Shown one piece after another: positions 7,740 to 16,037 of a DNA stretch of 64,000 bases (the stretch's first letter is position 1; the number at the start of each line of letters is the position of its first letter). Position numbers and translations under genes: made by a program. The DNA comes from CAMEON01 sp045531965. Lineage in GTDB: Bacteria > Bacillota > Clostridia > Oscillospirales > CAG-272. The DNA lies in assembly GCA_045531965.1 (NCBI GenBank), contig JAZSFA010000084.1, forward strand, positions 1 through 64,000, given 5' to 3'. The notes below the pieces were generated by a model. The model had not been told where the DNA came from. It saw only the letters and a program-made list of their open reading frames with translations, and searched no databases.

Positions 7740-9854
7740 ATGATCCCTTCTAACCACAACCTTCCCCTGAAGATCGTTCATAACTTTCCCTACCGTCCCG
7801 ACGCGCCCCTTGCTGAAAAAAAGCAGGTCGTGACCAATTATCTTTCAGACATCACGTTCCGCGGCTTCGGCGGTATCGTCACCAACGTATCCTTCCACAA
7901 CTATACCCTTGACGCCGAGGAATGGGACGTCCTGGCCTTTGCCGCCGACGAGTGCGAGCGGCTGGGTCTGCGCCTTTGGATCTATGACGAAAAGGGCTAC
8001 CCCAGCGGCGGCGCGGGAGGACTGACCCTCGCAGAAAACCCCGACTTCGAGGCCACCGCCGTGGTCATGATCAAGGAGCCATTGGCCCCCAACGAGACCA
8101 AGACCATCGAGCTGCCCCGTGGGCATCAGCACTTTCTGTACGCCGCCGTCTACGCCGCCGACTTTGAGGGCAATCTGATTCCCGACGGCGACGGAAACTA
8201 CCCCGCCCTCGCGGTGGCCGATTGCCGCTACAGCACCGAGGCCGTCACCCTGACGAATCCCTGGCCCTGCCCCGCCGTGGCTCTCTGCTTTGTCCGCAAA
8301 CGCCTGTATGAGGGCACCCACAGCGTCCATAACGTCTCCGAGGCGCGCCGCTATATCGACGTGACCAACCGCGACGCCGTGGCCGCCTTCCTCCGCAACA
8401 CCTACGATCAGTACGCAAGACACATCCCCGAGCATATGACCGCAGGCGCGGGCAATCCCTGCGTCCCCCTCGGACAGGTGGAGGCCGTGTTCACTGACGA
8501 GCCTTCCTTTATGGGCTGTTACATCAACAAGGGGCTGTACCCGCCCACGACCCACGATCCCTACGACACAGAAATGCCCCTCTATCCCGTGCTGTCCTAC
8601 GGTCGCGATGTGGAAAACGCCTACGCCTCCCGCTACGGGCGCGATCTGTTCCCCGACTTTATCCACATCTTCACGGGCGATACCGAAATCTCCAACAGCA
8701 TCCGCGAGGACTACTACACCCTCATGTCCGACCTTTACGAGGAGAGCTTCTTCGCCCAGATCTCGGATTGGTGCGCCCGCAACAAGGTCAGCTTCTCGGG
8801 GCATTTGCTCCTGGAGGACGATATCCGCTTCCACACCGTTTTCGAGGGCAATTTCTTCAGTCTCCTGCGTCATATGCACTACCCGGGCATTGATATGCTG
8901 CAATCCATCCCCTCCATGCTCTGCCACGGAATATACGCCTTCACCCCCAAGCTGGTGTCCTCGGTGGCGCACCACTACAACCGCCCCCACGTCATGAGCG
9001 AGGTCTCTGCCCACGCCCAAGGGGGCAAAGTGACCCATGATCAGATGTATGCCTCCCTCTGCGCCCAGTACGCTCTCGGCGTGGACATCTTCACCTACTA
9101 CTACGGCGAGACCTTCATGGATCCCGAGACCTACACCCGCTACAACCACGCCCTCGGCCGCATCGACGCCATCATGGCGGGCAAGCACAAGGCCGACGTC
9201 CTGCTCTACTACCCCATCGAGACCTTCCGCCGCCATCACAAGCCCTCGGATGCCCAGTACGGTGCCTACACCTACTGGGAGGAGAACTGCAAGGAATCTT
9301 TGGAAATCATCATGGATATGCTCCTGGCCTATCAGATCGACTTTGACTTCGTGGACGGCGAGACCCTGTCCCGCATGAAGTCCGACGGCAAGCACCTGAC
9401 GGCGGCCAACGGCGAGACCTACAGTGCCTTGATCCTGCCCCCCATGGAGAAGACCGCCGAGATGAAGCATATTCTGGACGAGGTGAGCGGCAAAATCAAA
9501 ATTTTCCAATACCGCGACGTGACCGAGGCCGACGAGGAGGAGCTGTGGGAGTCTCTCAAGTGGCATTTCGACGGGGACGATCCCGACTTCTGCCCCATCC
9601 GCGCCAAGACCTGTACCCCCGGTCTGCTCCGCCTCGCCAAAGACACGAAAGACGGCCTTGCCTGCCTGCTGGTCAACACCAACGAGGAAGCTGTGGAGGC
9701 ATCCTTCACGGTTTACGGCATGAAAGAGCCTGTGCTGTACGATCCCTTTGAGGATGCCTTGGTACCTTGCGAGTTTGTCAAGACCGACAAGGGGCATGAC
9801 GTGACGGTAAGATTGGGTGCTTTGCAGAGTTTGATCATCAAGGAAAAGGATTGA
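7740..9854 (+). CDS. Putative glycoside hydrolase, GH106-like TIM barrel
   Basis: A 704-residue cytoplasmic protein (no signal peptide). The segment LWIYDEKGYPSGGAGG near residue 80 and VEAVFTDEPSFMG around Asp253/Glu254 match the block pattern of large bacterial glycosyl hydrolases related to GH106 alpha-L-rhamnosidases. FSGHLLLEDDIRFHTVFEG, MLQSIPS and MSEVSAHAQGG are further conserved-looking barrel segments, and residues beyond about 630 form a small beta domain. I place the start at 7740 with AAAGGAG six bases upstream; the open frame further upstream would run through the palindromic repeat and the isomerase gene. It probably works with the isomerase before it. Substrate is inferred only loosely, possibly a rhamnosyl or related glycoside. 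The minus strand opposite is open for about 2.7 kb but has no start signal. Confidence 0.75.
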   Translation: MIPSNHNLPLKIVHNFPYRPDAPLAEKKQVVTNYLSDITFRGFGGIVTNVSFHNYTLDAEEWDVLAFAADECERLGLRLWIYDEKGYPSGGAGGLTLAENPDFEATAVVMIKEPLAPNETKTIELPRGHQHFLYAAVYAADFEGNLIPDGDGNYPALAVADCRYSTEAVTLTNPWPCPAVALCFVRKRLYEGTHSVHNVSEARRYIDVTNRDAVAAFLRNTYDQYARHIPEHMTAGAGNPCVPLGQVEAVFTDEPSFMGCYINKGLYPPTTHDPYDTEMPLYPVLSYGRDVENAYASRYGRDLFPDFIHIFTGDTEISNSIREDYYTLMSDLYEESFFAQISDWCARNKVSFSGHLLLEDDIRFHTVFEGNFFSLLRHMHYPGIDMLQSIPSMLCHGIYAFTPKLVSSVAHHYNRPHVMSEVSAHAQGGKVTHDQMYASLCAQYALGVDIFTYYYGETFMDPETYTRYNHALGRIDAIMAGKHKADVLLYYPIETFRRHHKPSDAQYGAYTYWEENCKESLEIIMDMLLAYQIDFDFVDGETLSRMKSDGKHLTAANGETYSALILPPMEKTAEMKHILDEVSGKIKIFQYRDVTEADEEELWESLKWHFDGDDPDFCPIRAKTCTPGLLRLAKDTKDGLACLLVNTNEEAVEASFTVYGMKEPVLYDPFEDALVPCEFVKTDKGHDVTVRLGALQSLIIKEKD

Positions 9855-9869
9855 CGGAAAGGAGTCCCC

Positions 9870-10472
9870 ATGCTCACCCCCAACGGCTTCCTCATCCAGG
9901 ATCTCACCGTAGAGGATCCTACCTTCAAGCAATTTCTGCCCAAGAACGACTACCGTGGGGTTCACCGCTATGCCCAGGATCCCTTGACGGATCAAGGACT
10001 TTGCCGTGATCCCGCCGTCCGCGAGCTTCGTGACCGTCGCTTTTCCCGTCCCGCGGGAGAGGGCTATTGGTATATCAACGAATTTGTCAGCGACCCCCAA
10101 CTGCTCAGAGACTATTTGGAGGGCTGCCACGTATACGACCGCCCCTGCCGTCTGCTCTTTATCTGCTCCGACTACACAGACGAGGTATGGGACGCGCCTC
10201 TGCCACCCATGACCCTTTTGGGCTACGAGTGCTGTGAGATCCCCTTTGATAACTACTGTATCTACGAGCTGTTGGAGGATGACCTCTATTTTGCCGAACA
10301 TCGCGCCAAGCTGAACGAATACGGTTTGTTTTCTGCCGAGGGGGACTGCGCCGCTTTCCGCGATGAATACAACCGTCTGCTTGCCGAGGACAAGGTGGGA
10401 GACGGGGAGGCGGATCTGTTCGTCTGCGCCGTATATGAAGTCAAAAACGAGATGTACAAGCTTAGCCGTTGA
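9870..10472 (+). CDS. Hypothetical protein, last gene of the carbohydrate run
   Basis: A 200-residue soluble protein that I do not recognise. It is rich in Asp, Glu, Tyr and Arg, with no signal peptide or membrane segment. Distinctive stretches are YWYINEFVSDPQLLRDYLEG, LLGYECCEIPFDNYCIYELL and CAVYEVKNEMYKLSR. AAAGGAG lies five bases before the ATG and the gene starts 15 bases after the glycosidase, so it belongs to the same transcript. The even spacing of ribosome binding sites across this run suggests one operon from 5397. A role linked to the glycosidase is inferred from position only. Confidence 0.65.
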   Translation: MLTPNGFLIQDLTVEDPTFKQFLPKNDYRGVHRYAQDPLTDQGLCRDPAVRELRDRRFSRPAGEGYWYINEFVSDPQLLRDYLEGCHVYDRPCRLLFICSDYTDEVWDAPLPPMTLLGYECCEIPFDNYCIYELLEDDLYFAEHRAKLNEYGLFSAEGDCAAFRDEYNRLLAEDKVGDGEADLFVCAVYEVKNEMYKLSR

Positions 10473-10544
10473 TAGCTTTCTTGTAACAGGATGCAATGTT
10501 TTTTCGATCCTTCCTGAAATCTTCATACCACGGTCACAATCATG

Positions 10545-10553
10545 TGCTACAAT
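10545..10553 (+). promoter_or_regulatory. Possible extended -10 promoter for the parvulin gene
   Basis: TGCTACAAT (10545-10553) has the extended -10 form seen at most other promoters in the window, but no good -35 hexamer stands 17 bases upstream. It lies in the 117-base gap before the 10590 gene. Confidence 0.4.
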
Positions 10554-10589
10554 AAGTGAAATATCGACATAGAAAGGAGCCTGTACTTC

Positions 10590-11735
10590 ATGGCTTCATC
10601 CAACAAAAAAAAGTTTTCCCAAGAAGGCAAAAAATCACTTTCAAAATCGGGCAAAAACCCCCTGCCCAAGAAGAATAAACGAATCTTTGTTATTATTTCG
10701 GTCATCGTCATGGCGGTGTTGCTCATTGGTGGTACAATAGCGGTAGTCGTTATGAACAGCTCCGAGGACTACCAAAAGCTGGCTGCAGACCGTAAAACCG
10801 TCGCCACCTGTAACGGTTTTGATATTCCTTACGAAGAGCTTCGCTTTGTGGTCGATTTCTATAAAAAATCTCTGGCGTTTTCCTATGGGGAAAACATTTG
10901 GGATGATCCTATCACAGCCGAGCAGCACCGTGAGGAACTAACCACTCTCGTGATGGAAAATCTCAATGAGAACTATCTGATTCTTTCCGCTTGTAAGGAA
11001 ATTGCCATCCCCATTGATTCAAAGGATCAAAAGTCATACGTCAATTCCGAAATGGCAAAGCTTTTGAAAAATGATTTTGGCGGAGACGAAGCCCAAATGA
11101 AAGCATGGATCGAGGAGCAAGGAATGACAGAGAGCTATCTTCGCTTTTGTATTGGAGTTGAGTATCTGCAATCTTCTCTTTACTATGCACTCTTGGATTC
11201 CGAAGTTTTCTTCTACTACGATCAAAACAACATTGACGACTTTATGGATTACGTAGCCACCAGTCCCGACTATGCCCGCACAATCCACGTGTTTGTGAGC
11301 AACGATGAAGGAGATGACGTGGAAGCCAATCGCAGAAAGGCACAGACAATGTATGAGCATCTGATCGCCGAAGGTGACGTGAGCGAGCGCGAAGCTTTGA
11401 TGCGAACCTACATAGGCTCTGCCAACAATGAGGATCTAACCATCACGGGAGACGGCTACTACTTTACTCACGGAGAAATGGAAGAGGTGTACGAGGATGC
11501 CACCTTTGCATTGGAGCATGGCGGCGTCAGCGAGGTTGTTGAAACCGTTGACGGTTTTTACATCATCATGCGTCTGACCCCTGAAATGCCCTATATCATG
11601 ACACATGCCTCTACCCTTTTGGCATACTATCAGAGTGCGCAAATGGGCGTCTATATCGAAAGCTTTGATGAAAACTGCGAGATCGTATTCAACGACTACG
11701 GCAAGGGTCTGGATCTCCTCAATCTTGCCTCATGA
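10590..11735 (+). CDS. Membrane-anchored parvulin-type peptidyl-prolyl isomerase
   Basis: A 381-residue protein with a lysine-rich cytoplasmic start (residues 1-30), one membrane helix (about 32-55), a SurA/PrsA-like N-terminal chaperone region (about 65-220) and a diverged PPIC-type rotamase region (about 225-345). In the rotamase region, TIHVFVSNDE begins the first strand, GYYFTHGEMEEVYEDATFAL corresponds to the G-F-F...F..A block, and GGVSEVVETVDGFYIIM to the closing block. PrsA-type proteins help fold exported proteins outside the membrane; here the anchor is a helix, not a lipid. AAAGGAG lies ten bases before ATG 10590. Its stop overlaps the start of the next membrane protein by four bases (ATGA), so the two are coupled. 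Confidence 0.85.
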   Translation: MASSNKKKFSQEGKKSLSKSGKNPLPKKNKRIFVIISVIVMAVLLIGGTIAVVVMNSSEDYQKLAADRKTVATCNGFDIPYEELRFVVDFYKKSLAFSYGENIWDDPITAEQHREELTTLVMENLNENYLILSACKEIAIPIDSKDQKSYVNSEMAKLLKNDFGGDEAQMKAWIEEQGMTESYLRFCIGVEYLQSSLYYALLDSEVFFYYDQNNIDDFMDYVATSPDYARTIHVFVSNDEGDDVEANRRKAQTMYEHLIAEGDVSEREALMRTYIGSANNEDLTITGDGYYFTHGEMEEVYEDATFALEHGGVSEVVETVDGFYIIMRLTPEMPYIMTHASTLLAYYQSAQMGVYIESFDENCEIVFNDYGKGLDLLNLAS

Positions 11736-12703
11736 TGGCACCGAAAAAAAGAAGGCTTCACCGCCGATACACCGATATGACAGGACGGCACCGACGGGTT
11801 CGGTCATCCGTTTCACCTAAACGGCTCCTATTTGCCGTGGCGTTACCAATCGCCGTAATCGTCCTTGCTTTGATCTGGGGAAACCATCTAAAAAACGAAT
11901 CCGATGCCCTACGTGCTGCTTTGGAAGCCGAGGAATGGACCTTGGACGCGGAGATAACCGTCTCCATTCCTGTTGCCGCTCCCCATTATAATGCGGGATA
12001 CGCACCGCCTTCGGGCAAAATGCAAACCTCCGATCTGCTGGACTATCAAGCCGTTACCTTTGACCTTGGTTCTTGCAAGACACCCCTGCCCTATCAGGTC
12101 GATCTTCCAGAGACATCCGGTATGACGACTTCCACAGATGCGCCGATGCTATCTTCGGAAGTAACCCGCTTTCAAAAAGCAGGGCTCTATGTCATTGGAA
12201 TTTTTACCGTCACATCCCTGCAAACGACGGATATTGCCCAAAAAGCCTTACTGGAAGGGCAAGAAATGGCATTGCTTTCTCTTTTCTCTCAAGCCGGTAT
12301 AGACAGCATCCTGCTTTTGGGGATTCCCACCGGGACGGATTCACTGGATCAAGCCGCAATGAATTACCTGCACAAAGCTGAGGCTTTGTTGGCATCTGTC
12401 CCTGCCGCGGTTCCAGCCCTGGGTATTGCTCTTTACCCCTCTGCATTTTCAAGCGGTGAGGTTAACGAAAACGGTGATATACAGTACACAGGAAGCCTGA
12501 CACCCGGTCGAATGCTGTCCGTCTGCGATTATCTTGCGTTGGATCTTCGCGACATGGGATCGCAAACAAGCCCTATGCTTCGTGATATGCAATATGCCTA
12601 CGTCAGATATGATCTTCGGCTTCTCACATCCCGCACCCAACCCGAGATCACCGAAGAAGCTGTTCGGCATGGCTTCAGCAAGATCTTGGAATTTGGTCAT
12701 TGA
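11732..12703 (+). CDS. Membrane-anchored extracytoplasmic protein of unknown function
   Basis: A 323-residue protein with a strongly basic N-terminus (KKRRLHRRYTD and following), one membrane helix (about residues 31-50) and a roughly 270-residue outside domain. VTRFQKAGLYVIGIFTVTS and GIDSILLLGIPTG suggest alternating strands and helices as in a barrel, faintly like DUF4015-type glycosidase-like domains, but catalytic residues are not evident. The start overlaps the stop of the parvulin gene (11732-11735), so the pair is translationally coupled and the parvulin may assist its folding. A 12-bp-stem terminator follows at 12741-12777. There are two adjacent ATG codons at the start; either could be used. 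Confidence 0.7.
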   Translation: MMAPKKRRLHRRYTDMTGRHRRVRSSVSPKRLLFAVALPIAVIVLALIWGNHLKNESDALRAALEAEEWTLDAEITVSIPVAAPHYNAGYAPPSGKMQTSDLLDYQAVTFDLGSCKTPLPYQVDLPETSGMTTSTDAPMLSSEVTRFQKAGLYVIGIFTVTSLQTTDIAQKALLEGQEMALLSLFSQAGIDSILLLGIPTGTDSLDQAAMNYLHKAEALLASVPAAVPALGIALYPSAFSSGEVNENGDIQYTGSLTPGRMLSVCDYLALDLRDMGSQTSPMLRDMQYAYVRYDLRLLTSRTQPEITEEAVRHGFSKILEFGH

Positions 12704-12740
12704 GGCTCTTTCCTATGATCTTGTGCTTCGGTTGTCTATA

Positions 12741-12777
12741 AAAATGTCCATGGTCTTCAACAAATCATGGACATTTT
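12741..12777 (+). terminator. Rho-independent terminator
   Basis: AAAATGTCCATG (12741-12752) pairs perfectly with CATGGACATTTT (12766-12777) around a 13-base loop. It ends the parvulin/membrane protein transcript. Confidence 0.85.
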
Positions 12778-12782
12778 CTGTT

Positions 12783-12810
12783 TTGGACGATGCAATGGGC
12801 ATCGTATTCT
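12783..12810 (+). promoter_or_regulatory. Weak promoter overlapped by a 7-bp inverted repeat
   Basis: TTGGAC (12783-12788) and TATTCT (12805-12810) stand 16 bases apart. Between them lies ACGATGC (12787-12793) / GCATCGT (12799-12805) with a five-base spacer. An inverted repeat between -35 and -10 is a common operator position. It would control the GH43-type gene at 12869. Both the promoter and the operator are tentative. Confidence 0.35.
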
Positions 12811-12868
12811 CGTAAGAAACCTCTAAAAACATATTTCAATATTATGCAAGAAAGGATGCTTCATCATC

Positions 12869-13729
12869 ATGATCATATCCACCATCAAAAAGCTTCGCGA
12901 CCCCTTTATCGTAGTCAAGGACGGTATTTATTACGCCCATGGTACGGGCTGGCATTGCTACAGAAACGATTCAGGCTCTCTTCACGGTGACTGGGAGGAT
13001 TTGGGTCAGGTTGTCCCCGATCCCATCGACGATGGAGGTCAACACTGGGCGCCCGAAGTACATTTCTATCGGGATGCTTACTACATGATCACTACGTACT
13101 GTTCCACGAGAAATGGTCATCGAGGTTGTGTGATTCTTAAGTCTGACCGCCCAGAAGGACCGTTCGTCTACCATTCCGACGGTCACGTCACCCCTGAGGA
13201 TTGGGACTGCATCGATGGCACTCTTTATATAGACAAAGAAGGTATGCCTTGGATGGTTTTCGTCCACGAGTGGACCTGTCAGCCCGACCACGTGGGCACG
13301 TTTGCGGCAGCGCGACTTTCAGAAGATCTAACACAGCTGATCAGTGATCCTATAGAGCTTTTCCGCGCAGACGAACCCCTTTGGGCAGCAGCAGGAGTGA
13401 CCGATGGATGCTTCATGTATACCACCGAAGACGGTCAACTACTGATGCTTTGGTCTAATTTCACTATCGACGGCTATTGCGTGGGTATCGCGCGGAGTGA
13501 TAACGGTCGTTTGGATGGACATTGGCAACACGACGAGCAGCTGCTCTTCTCCAAAGCCATATCCGGCGAATATGATGGCGGTCATGGTATGTTGTTTTAC
13601 GATACCGATGGACAGATGTACCTGTCTATCCATTCTCCCCAAACCTTGGAAGGTGCCAATCGTTTGGAGTCCCCTGTATTCGTTCCTGTCAAAGAACAAA
13701 ATGGTACACTGATCCTGACAACACCTTAA
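12869..13729 (+). CDS. GH43-type glycoside hydrolase (five-bladed propeller)
   Basis: A 286-residue protein with no signal peptide. The pattern fits GH43, which mostly cleaves arabinosyl and xylosyl links: LRDPFIVVKDGIYY places the general base at Asp11, WAPEVHFY (60-67) is the next blade, and DWDCIDGTLYID places the pKa-modulating Asp at about 116. The proton-donor position, usually Glu, reads VTDGCFMY with Asp179. QMYLSIHSPQ matches the last blade. It is compact compared with most family members. AAAGGA lies 12 bases before ATG 12869. It is a single-gene unit between two terminators, with a possible operator upstream. Cytoplasmic location implies imported oligosaccharides as substrates. Confidence 0.8.
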   Translation: MIISTIKKLRDPFIVVKDGIYYAHGTGWHCYRNDSGSLHGDWEDLGQVVPDPIDDGGQHWAPEVHFYRDAYYMITTYCSTRNGHRGCVILKSDRPEGPFVYHSDGHVTPEDWDCIDGTLYIDKEGMPWMVFVHEWTCQPDHVGTFAAARLSEDLTQLISDPIELFRADEPLWAAAGVTDGCFMYTTEDGQLLMLWSNFTIDGYCVGIARSDNGRLDGHWQHDEQLLFSKAISGEYDGGHGMLFYDTDGQMYLSIHSPQTLEGANRLESPVFVPVKEQNGTLILTTP

Positions 13730-13734
13730 ACCGA

Positions 13735-13773
13735 AAAAGCCGAGTTGACTCAAGAATCGTCAACTCGGCTTTT
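13735..13773. terminator. Bidirectional terminator
   Basis: AAAAGCCGAGTTGAC (13735-13749) pairs perfectly with GTCAACTCGGCTTTT (13759-13773) around a nine-base loop. It serves the GH43-type gene on the plus strand and the DUF2752 gene on the minus strand. Confidence 0.9.
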
Positions 13774-13785
13774 ATATTGCCTTGA

Positions 13786-14169
13786 TCATATAAAGTTTCG
13801 AAAGAAACCGTAGAGTAAAATCAATCCGAAGACAACAAAATTCAGCCATAGCGGCCGAGGCAGGAAGATCATTCGTCCCTGTTTGACGTAAGGAATCGTC
13901 ACAGACGGAATTGCCCAAAGGCAATAGCCAAGATAGAGCGGCCAAACCGCGTTATAGGCAAAAGCACCTTTGAAATCAAAAAGGAGCAGCGCGGCTGCCG
14001 CACGGGAAAGTCCGCATCCCGCGCATTTTAGGCCGGTCGCTTTTTGAAAAACACAGGGAAGACCGAAACCCGCCAGACGAACAAACAAGGCATAACCTAT
14101 AAGCAAAACAACGAAAAGGCTCATGAACAGCAATGCCCCTTTCAGTCGCCTTTTTTGTTGATTATCCAT
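13786..14169 (-). CDS. DUF2752 domain membrane protein
   Basis: A 127-residue protein with three probable membrane helices (about 12-33, 65-82 and 100-122). The DUF2752 signature is clear: PCVFQKATGLKCAGCGLSRA, with Cys39, Cys49 and Cys52. The family has no assigned function; the cysteine motif could bind metal. I start at 14169, where AAAGGAGGA lies five bases upstream; the open frame extends 30 codons further but that stretch runs back over the promoter. It is transcribed alone from the promoter at 14200-14228. Confidence 0.88.
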   Translation of the reverse strand: MDNQQKRRLKGALLFMSLFVVLLIGYALFVRLAGFGLPCVFQKATGLKCAGCGLSRAAAALLLFDFKGAFAYNAVWPLYLGYCLWAIPSVTIPYVKQGRMIFLPRPLWLNFVVFGLILLYGFFRNFI

Positions 14170-14199
14170 AGCGCTCCTCCTTTCATTCATGATATATCC

Positions 14200-14228
14200 A
14201 TTATAGCACACGGGGTCTTGAAATGCAA
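14200..14228 (-). promoter_or_regulatory. Promoter for the DUF2752 gene
   Basis: TTGCAT (14228-14223) and TATAAT (14205-14200) are 17 bases apart, with TGC before the -10. It is divergent from the promoter at 14291. Confidence 0.8.
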
Positions 14229-14290
14229 GGGTTTTGCCGAGTTTCTCCTCCCAATACACATCTATCGGAGCTTTTTTCGTTAAATGTCTC

Positions 14291-14319
14291 TTGCAAAAAC
14301 ATCGTACCTGTGTTATACT
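14291..14319 (+). promoter_or_regulatory. Promoter for the NAD(P)HX repair gene
   Basis: TTGCAA (14291-14296) and TATACT (14314-14319) are 17 bases apart with TGT directly before the -10. ACGGAGG follows before the ATG at 14346. Confidence 0.8.
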
Positions 14320-14345
14320 GATAAAAAAGTTAACGGAGGTGAATC

Positions 14346-15980
14346 ATGTCTGAGTTGACACCGATCCTGTCCGCAGATCTCATGAGGAAATGTGACAACT
14401 ATACCATAGAGCATCACGAAACGCCCTCGCAAGTGTTGATGGAACGTGCCGCCATGGGCGTCGTTGAAGAGATAGAAAAAAATGCCCATCTCTATTTTGG
14501 AGAAGGCTGCCGCGTTTTGGTTCTTTGCGGAGGCGGTAATAACGGCGGTGACGGTTTCGCAGTCGCCCGTTTTCTACAGAAAGGTACGGCTGCTTCTCCT
14601 CGTGAGGTAACGGTCTGCTACTGTGGCGCTTTAACCGCTGACGGACGCCCCGATATGACACGTATGAGCGAAGAATGTGCTCGCCAGTACGGATTTGCCC
14701 AAGGCAGTCAAATCCCTATATCTACGCCTTCTCATGCAGAATCTTTGCTTGATCAAGCGGACCTCATCGTAGATGCCCTGTTCGGTATTGGTTTAGACAG
14801 ACCAATCATTGGTCTTTTGGCACATCTGATGAGTAAAGTCAATGAAAAAAAGCTCCCTGTGATCGCCGTGGATATTCCATCAGGCATCCACAGCGATACG
14901 GGAGAAATCATGGGTGCCGCAATCAAGGCTACCACCACGGTGACCATGCAAGCACCCAAAGCAGGATTATTCGCTTTTCCCGGAGCAGATTTTTGCGGAA
15001 AGATTATCGTTCGCGATATTGGTATCGATTTGTCGCCCGCGTCCGAATGTAAGGATTACGTGGCTGACACCCGATTGCTATGTCAAGTTATGCCGCCCCG
15101 CGCGCGTCGATCCCACAAGGGAACCTACGGACGGTTAGCCCTTGTATGCGGTTCTCGTGACATGAGCGGCGCTGCGATCCTTTCGGTTCAAGCCGCTATG
15201 CGTACAGGTGCCGGACTCTTACAGATCATCACACCCGAGTGCAACCGAATCATCATGCAGGTATCTGTTCCCGAAGCGATTCTGTCCTGCTATGATGATC
15301 AGAAGCCTGATCTTCGTGCTTTAACGGCTTCTCTTGCGTCATGTGACGGTGCTGTCATCGGTTGTGGATTGGGAACATCTGACATTTCCATATCCATATT
15401 GGGTACATTGCTGAACATCCTTCCCATTCGCCCTGATTTTCCTGTCATTCTGGATGCGGACGCGTTGAATCTGCTTGCCAAGCATCCGTGGTTATGGGAA
15501 ACACGTCTGCTCACCGAAGGTCGAGAACAGGTCATCATCACACCCCATCCTATGGAAATGTCACGCCTGACAAACATCCCGGTTAAAGAAATCTTAAGAT
15601 TCCCCAAGGAGACTGCCCTTGCCTTTGCCAAAGAGCGGGGGATCTGCGTTGTTTTGAAAGACGCCCATACCGTGATTGCCTCTCCCGACAACATAACGTT
15701 TATCTGTCCCTTTGGAAATGCCGGGATGGCTAAAGGTGGATGCGGAGACGTATTGGCAGGCATTCTTGGTTCGCTGGCTGTTCAACGGAGAGGCGATATT
15801 GGTAGGGAACTGACCCTCACGGATATCGCCGCAGCCGGGGTTACTCTCCATGCGCTATCCGGAGATACTGCCGCAAAAACGCACGGTGAATATGCCATGA
15901 CACCGTCGGATATCATTTCCTGCATCGGGCAAGTGACCTTGCATTTTTCGGACAGTCAAACGAAACTCATCAACAAGTAA
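14346..15980 (+). CDS. nnr: Bifunctional NAD(P)H-hydrate epimerase / ADP-dependent dehydratase
   Basis: A 544-residue fusion that repairs damaged NAD(P)H hydrates. Residues 1 to about 225 are the YjeF_N epimerase domain, with CGGGNNGGDGFAVARFL (61-77), ADLIVDALFGIGL and VDIPSGIHSDTGE. From about 240 onward is the ribokinase-like dehydratase, with RRSHKGTYGRLALVCGS, ITPHPMEMSRL and the nucleotide/catalytic loop GNAGMAKGGCGDVLAG. The epimerase interconverts S and R forms and the dehydratase uses ADP or ATP to restore NAD(P)H. This fused form is the usual one in Clostridia. GGAGG precedes ATG 14346. It stands alone between its own promoter and the terminator at 15988-16031. Confidence 0.95.
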   Translation: MSELTPILSADLMRKCDNYTIEHHETPSQVLMERAAMGVVEEIEKNAHLYFGEGCRVLVLCGGGNNGGDGFAVARFLQKGTAASPREVTVCYCGALTADGRPDMTRMSEECARQYGFAQGSQIPISTPSHAESLLDQADLIVDALFGIGLDRPIIGLLAHLMSKVNEKKLPVIAVDIPSGIHSDTGEIMGAAIKATTTVTMQAPKAGLFAFPGADFCGKIIVRDIGIDLSPASECKDYVADTRLLCQVMPPRARRSHKGTYGRLALVCGSRDMSGAAILSVQAAMRTGAGLLQIITPECNRIIMQVSVPEAILSCYDDQKPDLRALTASLASCDGAVIGCGLGTSDISISILGTLLNILPIRPDFPVILDADALNLLAKHPWLWETRLLTEGREQVIITPHPMEMSRLTNIPVKEILRFPKETALAFAKERGICVVLKDAHTVIASPDNITFICPFGNAGMAKGGCGDVLAGILGSLAVQRRGDIGRELTLTDIAAAGVTLHALSGDTAAKTHGEYAMTPSDIISCIGQVTLHFSDSQTKLINK

Positions 15981-15987
15981 AACAAGC

Positions 15988-16031
15988 GCGGCTGAGTCAA
16001 AAGCTTTTTAGGAAGCAATTGGCTCAGCCGC
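15988..16031. terminator. Terminator between convergent genes
   Basis: GCGGCTGAGTCAA (15988-16000) pairs with TTGGCTCAGCCGC (16019-16031) with one T-G pair around an 18-base loop. It separates the plus-strand repair gene from the minus-strand helicase gene. T-tracts are short, so it is weaker than the others. Confidence 0.6.
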
Positions 16032-16037
16032 ATTTAC

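Noticed and set aside
7845..10526. Very long open frame on the minus strand opposite the GH106-like gene
   Set aside because: No ribosome binding site or protein-like motifs; it is Gly/Val/His rich as expected for the complement of G+C-biased codons. The plus-strand gene has clear family motifs.
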